64,000 bases of DNA from Ehretia macrophylla (taxonomy: Eukaryota; Streptophyta; Magnoliopsida; Boraginales; Ehretiaceae). Numbering within the stretch: the stretch's first letter is position 1; each line of letters begins with the position of its first letter. This document shows positions 41,622 to 53,274 of the stretch, one piece after another. Both the position numbers and the translations under genes were made by a program. The notes beneath the pieces are model-generated. The model searched no databases. It was not told the DNA's origin and was given only the letters and a program-made list of their open reading frames with translations. Where the stretch lies: positions 24,515,498-24,579,497 of the forward strand of contig CM075767.1 of NCBI GenBank assembly GCA_037974665.1. Reading direction: 5' to 3'.

Positions 41622-44600
41622 CGTGAGAAAATTGCTATCATTATTTTTGGATTTATACGATTCTAATAGACTCCAATATTTTGAATAACTAGATATTATT
41701 TGATCCAAGGACTATTTGTTTCTTGGCATGACCACTTAGGTCATATGAATGTAAAATCGATGAGAAAAATTATTGAAATTTGGCATAAACACCCATTAAA
41801 CAAATAGAAGATTCTTTTATAAGAGAATCTTCATGTGCTGCTTATCCCCAAAGAAAATTAATTTTACTAGGCGATCCCCAAATAAAGTTAATATTTAATC
41901 GTTCATATTTGTATAAAGAATTCAATGGGATATATATGAGTCTAGCAAACTATTTTATTAATCGCTTGTATCGATTGCTAGACCATTACTTACAAGGTTG
42001 CCTGATTTTTCTTGGGGACATATTACATCATATGTGGCAGCATTTAGACCAACTACTTATTATAAATACTCCTCATTGGTCAAGAACCAAATACCTCATC
42101 TCATAAAATATGAGTGCGCAATATATGTTACAACGCTCCACCACAGCGCACAAAGATGAGTTTACAAAGAAAATTGGGAACTTATATTTGAATCTCCGTC
42201 AATGTTGAACATTTTAAATCTTTGACTGGAGTTGAATTTATAGCATTTATTGTTAATTGTTGAAATAAAGTTCCCAACATCAGAGGGGGAAAAATAAAAG
42301 CTGGACAATAAGAATTTTTATAGAATACATCAAAATATTGATCCTCGCATACTCAATATGGGCTGGAAGTTCAGAAAATTATTTATTTGCAAAGATGCAT
42401 TCAGTTTTAGAAAAAAGAGACTGAGTCACGATACCAGCTTTAAATGCTCCTATTTGAAGTAATGTTATTGAAATGAGTTTATTACATGTCTGAAGCGTAG
42501 TAGAACTCTCGGTTCCAAAGAAAACAAAGGAGCAAAATAAAGCAAGTTGGCATTTTGAAAGTGTTTGATATCTTGAAGATATCAAGATACAAAAACAAGT
42601 AGAAAATATAACTGAGAAAGAAATACTCCAAGAGAGAATCAGGTACCTGAATTTGATATGCATATCGAAAATATTGAGAATAATGAGATCTTGCTCAGTT
42701 ATATTACTATTGAAGAAAGAATGGAACCGAAAAGAGAAATTGATCATGATCAAATATTTGAATATGCAGTAGCTACTGATCTTATCAATAAAATCGAGGA
42801 TCTTGAATAAGAAGTCCATTCAACAATGTCGACATAGAAATAATTGGCCAAAAAAATAAAAAGACGCAATCCAGGCAATCAAATTCTCATTAAACATGTG
42901 AAGTTTTTGGACCATAAAGGTCAATACACCTTTGTGTATATATGGGATTGAGGGGGAGCGTAATGAAACAATCTCATATTGTTTAGAAAGTTCAAGGAAT
43001 GTATCAACAGTTGGCTAGCTCTTAAACTGATTAGAGTAGACAACATAAATAAGGAATGAGCTAGTGCGCTATGTGGTTATACCTTGAAATTGAAATAATA
43101 AAGAGATATATTCTCTTGTGGTGATGCAGTTATATTTATGAGGCTAAAAATTTCTAAAAGGACTTTATATGCATCTTATGAATGTGATAATAATATACCC
43201 TTGTGGATCACTTGATAGTGATATTTATATAGAAGTCCATGAAGGACTAAACATGCTCGAAGCATGCAATTTAAAATCCCGTGAAATGTATTCGATCAAA
43301 TTACAAAGATCATTGTATAGATGAAAGCATTCTGGAAGAATGCGATATAATTGTATTAGTATAAATCTTATAATGTGAGGATATGTTAAGATCCCAATAT
43401 ATATTTTGATGTAAAAGAGCCTATTGAAGAGCTCTCATGAGAAAAATGGTATATTTATACCAAATATGTGACAAAGATTCTTAGAGAATTAAATTTTGCC
43501 TCGACTTGAAGTTCGAGCGTTTATTAGATGAAATGTTTTCCATCAATTAGCTTCTAATGAGAAAGTCTTGAAATAATGAAGCTCATATTTTAGAGTGCTC
43601 CAATGGTTTGATGGTTGATATTAAAGGCCTTTTTCATCCTCAAGAATAAACGAAACATTTATGTTCCTAAAGCACCATGCTTTAATGAAATTGGTGTATC
43701 TTGCTATTCTATGTTATTTTATGAGCAAGACATATATTATACCAATAAAAATGCATCGAGATGCTAACTATTTATTTCGTTATTATTTTGGAACAAATTA
43801 ATATGAGGGCACTCATGATTAAAGGTGATTGGGTATGAAAATGATGAGTTTTTGTTTGACTCATTACAAGCAAGATATTTATTCTTATATGATTGTACCC
43901 TTATATATTGATGTTTTGAAACCAACTATTATTACTACATTCCTATAGCATGCTAATGTATTTGTATTTTATGAGTAAATTATAATGCATGATTGCTCAA
44001 GTAAACAAGGTTATACTAAGATGATGGAATCAAGCATATCAGCTCAAAGTTCTTTTTCATGCACCTGCTCCCGAAGAAATGGTGAATAATGTTAATCAAG
44101 ATTACTCAAGTGATAATGTAGCAGGTTTATTTACGAAGAGATTGTCTGCCACAACATTTGAAGAATTATTTTCATAAGATCGGCATGCGTGAAGTCAACA
44201 ATCGTACTTGATATGCCAACATGAGGGGGAGATAAATAAACACTGTACTCTTTTTTCCTTCGCTTAGGTTTTGTCCCACTGGGTTTTCCTAGCAAGATTT
44301 TTAATGAGCCAGTATGAAGTGTATAACAAGAATATTGTACTCTTTTTCCTTCACTAGGATTTTTTTCCCACTGGATTTTTTCATAGTAAGGTTTTAATTA
44401 GGCATATTCTTAAGAAATGAATATTCAAGGGGGAGTGTTATGAAATATCTATGTCGATGTGGATATTTATGGACTATAGAAAATATTATTAATTGTAGTT
44501 CAAAACCAAGCCCAAGAGAACAAAGGCCTACTAGAAATTACTTAGAGAACAAATTATGTTTTCCTATAAATAATCTCTATGTTGTAATATGACACACCAA

Positions 44601-44697
44601 GAAATCCAGTACAAGTTTCTTCTCTCATTCTCTCTATTATATTTCTCTCTTTATTTTATTGTCTCTTCTATTTTCTCTCTAATTTTATAATAAAACA
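41622..44697 (+). mobile_element. Degenerate 5'-truncated Copia element 5
   Basis: GAG-pre-integrase-like WHDHLGHMN near 41735 and SSCAAYPQRKL near 41833 open it. Much later comes an RNase H tail resembling VAGLFTKRLSATTFEEL near 44125, then repeated CCTTCGCTAGG/CCCACTGGGTTTTCCTAGC sequence, PPT AAGGGGGAG and a 3' LTR. RT in between is barely recognisable, with many stops. No 5' LTR is seen. The 27 bp AAACAAACTTTATTATGAAA... sequence occurs at both junctions. Confidence 0.7.
44436..44697 (+). repeat. 3' LTR of Copia 5
   Basis: Begins TGTTATGAAATATC after the PPT and ends ATAAAACA. TATA-like CCTATAAATAATC lies near 44563. Its 5' counterpart is missing. Confidence 0.65.
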
Positions 44698-45094
44698 AAC
44701 TTTATTATGAAAATTCGTATTCTAGCTCTTATCCCTTTGATTTTAGAATAAAACTCTCATTTTATCATACCACCAAAGCAATTAATCCTTTTTAATAAAT
44801 TATGGATTACACGCGAGAGATATAGTACCATAGAATATAATTCTATTCTTCATATTGAAAAATTGTGAGTTCATAAACTACCAATTAATTTTATGATAAA
44901 AAAAATCCCATAATTCTCATAATAGTATCATAGCTACGCTTTGGACTAGTTTAATTCATCACTGCGCAATTTCTTCATGTTTATTATCTGGTATGTCGCT
45001 GTTAGGGTTTTGCCACATCAGCTTTCATATGCAAGTATTCAGATTTATTTTTTATTTTTTGTCAGATTTCAAATTTGAAATTGCTAAGTTTACT
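44698..45094. repeat. Repeat unit C, distal part
   Basis: Matches 4155-4490 of unit A, including TGTCGCTGTTAGGGTTTTG. It ends at a CATCG junction that leads directly into unit D. Confidence 0.75.
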
Positions 45095-46480
45095 CTAGTA
45101 TTTCTCATCGTGGAATGATGATGTTGGGTTGTAACAAAATAAGAAAAAGTAAAGAAGCACTTGGTGAAGAAAGCAGAGAAAGTGACGCTGCAATGTGCAA
45201 AACAGATCAGCAACATGAATTTCAGATCTAATTCGTAGAAGACAGAAGAGCAACCGGTTCAAATCATCCCAGAAATCATAGAGAACAAGTTTTTCTTAAA
45301 AGTTTTCTTCTATATTAATTATCTTTATTTGGTGATTAAGAGTCCTCATATTGAAAAGAAGAATATTTAAATCTTACTTCGTGATTTTTACTTCAATTTA
45401 TTTGAAGATTTTTTACATAGAAATTATTGTATCTCAATTAAATGCATATACGTAATTGATATCATAGAAGGAAGACAAAAAAAATCCCACGAGGCTGTTT
45501 GGATTGCACAAAAGCAAAGTAAAGTGGAGGAAGAAAAATAAACGAAAGGAAATAAAATTAATTACCTCATTTGGATTGTAAAAAAAAAATAATTTTTAGA
45601 AAATAAAAGGATTTTATGATTTTTTTTTTTTGATTGGAGAAGGAAAGGAAAGTAAAGTATAATTTTGATTACTTAGTTTCTTTTTAATTTTTAAAACCAT
45701 AAGATATGTAAGGACAAAAAAGACTTTTTCCATTTAAAACTTTCATAATCTTTTTCTCCTTTAAAATTGCAATCCAAACAAGGAGAGGGATTTATTTTAT
45801 TTTTTTGTTTAGTAATTGGAAAGGTTTAAACTTGTTCCCATTTAGATGTATAAGCCATTTGCTACGACATCAATATGTATAGGTGACACTTTTAAGCTAG
45901 CATTTATGTGGACAATATGCAATTTCCAGGATGTTACCAAATTTTATTTTAATTACAAAATATATTACATTTGCTCAGAATAAATTCCGAGACTTTTTCC
46001 ATATAAAACGAGAACCATACCACTAGACTAAATGCCTAATAGTAGTTACCAGCTCTTTTCATTATAATTATTCATATTATATAATGTACAGTGAACAACA
46101 CTAGTAGTCCCTTAACTTTTATAACTCTTGCTTTTCGGTCCTTTATTTTCAAAACATGACCTTTTCATTTCTTATCTTCCATTTTGTGACGTTGTTAGTG
46201 TTTTAACCGAAATTGGTCTGGTTTTCTCGCATGCGAGACACATGGTCTCAAAACTTAATATTTCAGGGGTGAAATAAACATTAAATTACTTTATTAATTA
46301 GTGCACTGAAAGCCAACTCTTCGTTTTCTTTTTTGCCATATTTAAAGCCCATTCTTCATTTTCCTCTATCCTCCACGTCCACCCCTTTCTTAGCCTTGGC
46401 TAATTTAGCTTGGTTTGGATCTAAATATATTGGAACAGTGATGGTCAAGTTATTGGTCCAAGAAAGTTTTGAGTAATATC
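45095..46480. repeat. Repeat unit D
   Basis: Fourth copy, starting TGGAATGATGATGTTGGG as in unit B at 38095 and ending near the GATGGTCAAGTTATTGG block. It also carries an uninterrupted LINE site near 45205. Confidence 0.78.
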
Positions 46481-46862
46481 CCACAATTTTGAATAGGTCA
46501 AAGTGTAAAATTTAAAACTTTAGTAGGGATCAATGTATGATATTCATATACATTTGGGATTATTGCATAAATATGATATTTTAAAGACAAATATCTAGAA
46601 GTCTAGAGACTTCCAAAGGAGGAGTTTCATTTTTCTTTGTCCTGGCAGCCATGAAACGATAGAGAGAAGGAAGAAAAAAAAAAGGGAATACAAAAGAAGA
46701 AATAAATAGAAGAGAAAGGCGTAAACAAAATTCATAGCACAAGAAGAAGAAGAAGAAGAAGGCTCAAAAGGAAAAGACTTTCAAGACATGAGTCTTTGAT
46801 TGGTAAGGATTAAATCCAACTAAGTTACTTGTGGGTTTCATTAGTCATATGTATGCATATAT
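46481..46862. other. Non-coding, nothing recognised
   Basis: Purine-rich with a short (GAA)n at 46742-46762. Ends at the TATAT target site of Copia 3. Confidence 0.5.
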
Positions 46863-47322
46863 TGTTGGGATTATTTTCAATAATCTATTCTGGGCTTACA
46901 TGTAATTAATAATTATATTTAGGCTATTATTCTAATTAGAATAATTAAGTGATCTAATTCTAGTAAAGATCCTAATAAGACATCTTATCCAATATGGACT
47001 CTGTAATGTGTTGTATCTAATAGCAATTTGGTTTAGGATTAGTAGAATTCTAATCAGATTGTCTATATAAAGAGGTCTTGGTTCCCCAAGGTTAAACACA
47101 CTATATTATCTATTTTTTCAAATTCCCACCTTGAGCAATATACAACAAAAGAATCATGTTTAGTCTGTGGAAGACTTTGCACCAAATTCTCAAAGGTTTT
47201 CTTGCTCTTACGTTATTATAGTCATAGATTCAAGTACGCCATTCTCATAACTTTAAGTTTTGCAATCCTAATATTCTGAACGAAGTGTATGATTATATGA
47301 ATATATTAATTATATTCTAACA
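46863..47322 (+). repeat. 5' LTR of Copia 3
   Basis: 460 bp with TATA-like CTATATAAAGAGG near 47060-47075. Confidence 0.93.
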
Positions 47323-47337
47323 AGTGGTATCAAAGTC

Positions 47338-48718
47338 ACTATTCGTGTTAGATTATTAGGATTGATTATGTGATTTTGATTAATGAATTTTTTGTTTATA
47401 TGGCAATACACATAATTTTATTTTTTTTGTTAAATCCATATGATTTTAGAATTTGATTTAGAATTATGTGTAAAGTTGAGTTTTCATTAATCTTGATCAC
47501 ATTCTTAAATTTTTTGAATGAATTCGGTTTATAAATCCATGTTTTAAGGATTTAGGTATAATATCCATCGTGATTTTTGTGTTGATTATGATTCAGAACC
47601 CTTAACATAAATTATATGTATTGTGCTCTTTGTTTCGTCGAGATCTATATACCATGTCTGCAATTGTCGTAATTCGAATTGACTTAAACAGAGAGTCATA
47701 TGTATTAATTTATTGCCAATATCATTAGTCTAGATGCAAAGGCCTGCATATACTAATATAACATATATATTCAGCGTGTTGCATCTTTCTTGCAATCTGA
47801 TTGCTTTTCTCTTAATGTTGTTAACAGCATTGATATTATATATTATGTCGTTTCCCTATAGAACTCCTTGCCAAGTGCTTTTCTGTATAACGTTAAGAAA
47901 GGTCTAGTCACATTTTCTTTTATGTGACCATACAGATTCAATTTTATTTGGCTAAGAGTTTACATATTTAATTACAAAGTGACGGTATGAGAAAGGCTAT
48001 TAGAGAAAAAGAAAATAATAAATAAATAAATAAAGCCAACAGTCTAAGTTTGTCTTTTGTGTAAGTTAATTGTTTTAATATTAGACTGTTGTACATACAA
48101 TATATTGAACAAATTTGGGTAACCCAAATTTTCATGGGCTCTGCGGCGTTACCCATTGACGCTGTAGTGCCATTCAGGGGCAGAATAAAAAATATATATA
48201 TATATATATATTTCTTTTTTTTTTCTTTTTTTTGAAAATTTTAAGTTTTTAAATTTTATTATGCATTTATGTCTTTTATCTTGAAATAAATTAATCGAAG
48301 TATAACGTTGCCAAAGTAACATCTTTTACATAGATTAGTTTATTTTGAGATAATAAGATGTGTGCGTTTATTATTTATGCGATCGATGATTGGCCTAAAG
48401 GAAGGTAATTGATTGGCAAAATAATAAACACACATGTGGAAATAAATGTGTGATGATTATAAAGTTTTCATGTGGACAACACGTCGGCCCAAAGAAATGC
48501 TGTTGTTTGACCGGATTTACTATCAATATTTGATTTCAGCATGAAGAGTATCATTTACAAGTTAATGATCTACCCAAAGGAAGGTTATTAATGTTGTGCT
48601 AGGTATCTTGTTAAATGGGCCACCACTATAGTCATATGAAATTTATGTCATGCATTTACATGTTTATTTTGTTTTAACTTGTATATATATATTGACATGA
48701 ATTTAAGTTAGTGAGCTT
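47338..48718 (+). other. Copia 3 leader, non-coding
   Basis: About 1.4 kb between PBS and the first Gag frame with no gene. A (TA)n run at 48191-48211 and a T-rich block follow. CATTCAGGGGCAGAATAAAA near 48172 resembles a hAT end but has no partner that I can find. Confidence 0.5.
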
Positions 48719-51134
48719 ATGTTATCTGTTTGTTCTCTATTTTTAGTTACATCTACTGTTGTTAGTGTCGCTGCCAACATAAATTCAATTCATGTGTTTA
48801 ACGGCACAAACTTTAAGAGCTGGAAAGAGAACGTTCTGTTAGTTCTCAACTGCATGGATTTAGACTATGCATTAAGGAAAGAACAACCCGCTCCTCTTAC
48901 GGATGTAAGTTCCACTGAGGATAAAGGGAACTTCAAGAAGTGGGATCGTTCTAATCGCCTTAGTCTAATGATGCTAAAGCGCAGCATTTGAGAAGCATTT
49001 AGGGGCGACATGTCTAATGAGGTAACTGCTAAGGGTTTCCTTACAGAAATAGAGAAAACGTTCGCTAAGAATGAAAAAGCTGAGACAAGTAAGCTTTTAG
49101 CTAACCTTGTCCAGATGAGGTATAAAGGAAAAGGAAACATAAGGGAGTATATTATGGAGATGTCTAACATCGCTTTAAAACTTAAGGCACTAAAGTTAGA
49201 GTTGTCTGATGACTTGCTCGTGCATTTGATACTTTTATCCTTTCCTGCGCACTATGGACAGTATAACACTCAAAAGGATAAATGCTCTCTTAATGAGTTC
49301 ATTTCCCACTATGTGCAAGAAGATGATAGATTGAAGCGAGACAAGACTGAAAGTGCTCATGTGGCAACTAGCTCAAAGAACAATAAGCGAAAAGGGAAAA
49401 ACAATAAGGATGCTGTAGTGGGAACTTCGCAACCCAGCAAGCAACAAAAGAGTCATGATAAGGAATCTACCTGCTACTTTTGCAAGAAACCTGGGCATGT
49501 GAAGAATGATTGTTCTAAGTACGCCGCATGGCGTGTAAAGAAATGTACACTTCTCTCTTTGGTTTGTTCTGAAGTTAATTTAGCTTCTGTACTTGTTGAT
49601 ACTTGGTGGGTAGATTCTGGTGGTACTACTCATACAAGTATGTCTTTGCAGGGATGCATGTGGAGTCGACCGCCAAATGATGCTGAAAGATTCATCTATG
49701 TGGGCGATGGCAAAACAATTCCGGTTGAAGCCATTGGGACCTTTAGTGTATCTTTTGAGATTGGTCATTTTTATTGAATTAAGATAGACTTATGTAGTGT
49801 CGTCATTTAGGTAGAATTTGGTTTATGTTTCTGCTTTGGACAAATTTGGTTTTTCTTGTTCTTTTGGAAACAATAAAGTTAGTCTTTTTCTTACTTCTTC
49901 TCTTGTTGCGACTGGTTCCTTGATTGATAAGTTATACAAGTTAAACATCATTGCTTCATTTAATGACACATTGCAAACAACTTCAAGAGGTACAAAGTTT
50001 AAATTAACAAATGAGAATTCCGCCACTCTATGGCACAAGCGTTTAGGTCACATCTACAAAAGGAGAATTCAGAGCTTGTGTCAGACGGAATACTTAAACC
50101 CCTTGATTACACAGACTATAAGGTGTGCGTTAAGTGTATCAAAGGAAAACAGACAAACATTAGGAAGTTAAGTGCCAAGAGAAGTTCTGACGTCTTACAG
50201 TTGATACATACTGATATATGTGGTCTATTCTCTACGGCTTCATGGAATGGTCAACAGTATTTTATCACATTTATAGACGACTATTTTCGTTATGAGTACT
50301 TACACTTAATTCATGAGAAGTCACAATTCTTGGACGTTTTTAAGGCCTTCAAAGCCGAGGTTGAAAATCAACTGGACAGGAAGATTAAGGCTGTCAAATC
50401 TGACCGTGGTGGTGACTACTATGGTAGATATGATGGATCAGGTGAACAACGTCCAGGGCCTTTTGCCAAATTCCTAGAGGAATGTGGAATCGTCCCCCAG
50501 TACACAATGTCGGGATCACCTAGCATGAATAGTGTTGCTGAGAGACGAAACAGGACTCTTAAAGATATGGAAAGAAGTATGATTATTCATTCTTCCTTAC
50601 CAGAATCACTCTGGGGAGAGGCACTAAAGACTACAGCATATATACTGAACAAAGTACTTAGTAAAGCGGTAGCTAAAACCCTTATGAACTATGGTTGGAC
50701 AATAAGCCTATCATAAAGCACTTATACATTTGGGGTTGTCTAGCTGAGGCAAGGCCTTATAGGCCACATAAAAGGAAACTGGACTCAAGAAAAATTAGCT
50801 GCTATTTTGTTGGGTATGCTGAACGGTCGAGGGGTTTTATGGCCCCTCAACTAGGTCCCTTTTCGAGACGGGAAACGTGAGATTTCTTAAGGATGTTGAA
50901 TTTGAGGAGGGAGATAAGGTTAGTGATATTGTCTTTGAAGAGGAATTATTCGTCTTCCTTCAATTATTATTGACAATAATCAGCCTGCTGACATTGTCCA
51001 AGACAACAATGAGGATTTCCCTATGGACCTTCCCACTCAAAACTAGGATGTTGCTCTAGAAGAGCAAATCCAACAACCTCAAGAAGAAGTGCCACTTAGG
51101 CGATCCATTAGAGAAAGAAGAAGTGCAATTTCTA
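48719..51134 (+). pseudogene. Copia 3 gag, protease and integrase remnant
   Basis: Gag core FNGTNFKSWKENVLL, a stop at 48989-48991, then KAETSKLLANLVQMRYK and zinc knuckle CYFCKKPGHVKNDC near 49475. Protease WWVDSGGTTHTS near 49605. After frameshifts comes [10 protein letters not shown], then integrase with [28 protein letters not shown] and [14 protein letters not shown], so the Asp-Asp-Glu triad is still present (50030-50716). A frameshift near 50700 and a stop at 50878 end it. The RT start is separated from here by Copia 4. Confidence 0.88.
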
Positions 51135-51139
51135 GTGAC

Positions 51140-51738
51140 TGTTGGTATATGTCAATGCCCACCTATAATAAGTATCATTAATTTATGTGGTAGCATAAAT
51201 TAATGATTCTGATTAACATGTCGATGAGGTCAAAAGAGACCGCGATGGCTACAAGAAAGAAGTTCGGGAATTTAGAATTACCTAAGATGATGTCGGGATG
51301 ATGCAATGCTAAAGTTAGCCAATTTGACCAAAGGAAACTTCCTAGAAGTTGACTTGGATGCTAGCCACCCATGTGGTCAATTGTAGCCACCCATGTGATA
51401 AATATGGGTGGTCAATACTTTGAACATGGTTGGTAAAGCCAACCAAGATGGAAAATGTTTGATAGGAAGTCTCCTATGGCGGGCTAGCTGAATTCTATAA
51501 ATAGGCATGCATTAGTTCATCATATTCATCCACAACACAACTCCAAACACAATCCTAAGTTAGTCTTTCTTTCTTGTATTCTTCTTGTAAGTCCAGAAGC
51601 CATTGAAGCTCTAATCTTGAGAGCGCACGGTGGGACAATTATCTTGTAAGTGTTATATTGAATTGTTATAAAGAGTAGTGTTGTCTTTCTACTTGATTGT
51701 TGTTAAGACGTTTCTGGGAAATTGGTTATATTCTTACA
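51140..51738 (+). repeat. 5' LTR of Copia 4
   Basis: TATA box CTATAAATAGGC near 51496. A 20-odd-base GCCACCCATGTG repeat occurs twice near 51364 and 51387. Confidence 0.95.
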
Positions 51739-51797
51739 TGGTATCAAGAGCTTAAGGGGCTCTTAACAACAATCTTGTCTAGTAAAGCTCAACAACT

Positions 51798-53274
51798 ATA
51801 ACTACTCAAGGTGCTAGTTCTTCTTCTACCAGTTCTAGTTCCGGTTTAGTATCGACAATTCGTATCCGTCCCTCTACCTTCACAGAAGGAAAGCTTGATG
51901 GCACAAACTATCTTTTGTGGAAGTTCAAAATCACTACAGTTCTAGACTCCTACGAACTCCTTGATACAGTGTTAGGCACAAATGCAGAACCAGTTGCAGT
52001 CCGTGCTGAAGATGACACAAAAAAGGTCACACTTCCAGATCCTCAGCTTGTCAAAGAATGGAGGAGACGTAATGCTGATGCACTTTGTGTAATTGTAATA
52101 AGTGTTCAGGATTTTGTCCTTACTCTAATTCAACACACAACCAAGGCAACTGAAGCTTGGAACATACTGAGAAATCAGTATGAAACAAAGAATCAGACTC
52201 GCATTCAGAACTTGGAGAATTAGTTAGCTGTTGAGAGATTAAGTGAAGATGAAGCAGCTGAGTCATTTATCAGTAGGATGAAAAACCTACGTGGTCAAAT
52301 GGCTGCAGTTGGTATTGCCAAATCAACTGAGGAACTAGCTCGAAGGTGCATTAGAGTGTTGCCTCCAAAATTTGACGGCCTTGTCACATCACTCAATACA
52401 CAAGTTCGCATTCCTACTTTGACGTTTGAAGAATTCACTGCCATGTTGATGGAGGAAGAGATGAGGCTAAAAAGCAGAGAAAATCAACTTGACTCTGCCT
52501 TTGTAGCCAAAGCAAGGAGTAGCCAAGAAGAAAAGAAGAAAGGAAAGAAGAAGACGTTATCTGGATCGTGCTACTACTGCAATAAGAAAGGCCATGCTGT
52601 CAAAGATTGCAGGAAACGAATTCATGACGAGAAGAACGGAACTCTAAAGCCAAATTGGAGAAATAAAGAATCTGCCAATACGGCTGAAACAGAAGTGCAT
52701 CTGTTTACTGTAACAGATGTATCGGAGGAAACGTGTACTAGCACACATGTACATCAAACAAGTGCATGGGTGTTAGATAGTGGAGCTTCCCAACACATGA
52801 CCAGCAAAAAGGAATTATATGACTCCATAAAACCTCTACAAGAACAAATGAATGTTGTCGTCGGGAATAATGCTAGGTGTCCTGTTGAGGGCACTAGAAC
52901 CATCTCGCTCGTGTCTAAAGATGGAGGAAGCAAGAAGCTGTCCAACGTACTCTTCGTACCCCAGATCACCAGAAATTTGTTGTCTGTAGCTACTATTACA
53001 GATAATGATCTAGAAGTGCGGTTCAAGAAGACAGAAGCTTTGATTCTTGACAAGGATCAAAATATATTAAGTAAAGGTATTCGCAAAAATAACCTTTACG
53101 AAATTAGCTCTCTTTCTGCCGTTGTGGATGCCAAAACAAGTCAACTTTGGCATGAAAGGTTCGGGCACATTTCCTATCCTGTGTTAAAGGAAATGCAAAA
53201 GAAGAAGATGGTGGCCGACTTGCCTTCAATTGAAGAAGTTGAAGGACCATGTGCAGCTTGTATGCTGGGCAAGC
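51798..53274 (+). pseudogene. Copia 4 gag and protease
   Basis: The frame opens in a Ser-rich leader. The expected start codon may be ATA at 51798-51800 (ATG to ATA). Gag core FTEGKLDGTNYLLWKFK, AWNILRNQYETK, a TAG at 52222-52224 in place of an expected CAG, ARRCIRVLPPKFDGLV, and zinc knuckle CYYCNKKGHAVKDC near 52570. Protease WVLDSGASQHMTS at about 52768 is intact. GAG-pre-integrase LWHERFGHISYPVL follows. The frame is cut at CMLGK by the solo LTR. Confidence 0.9.
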
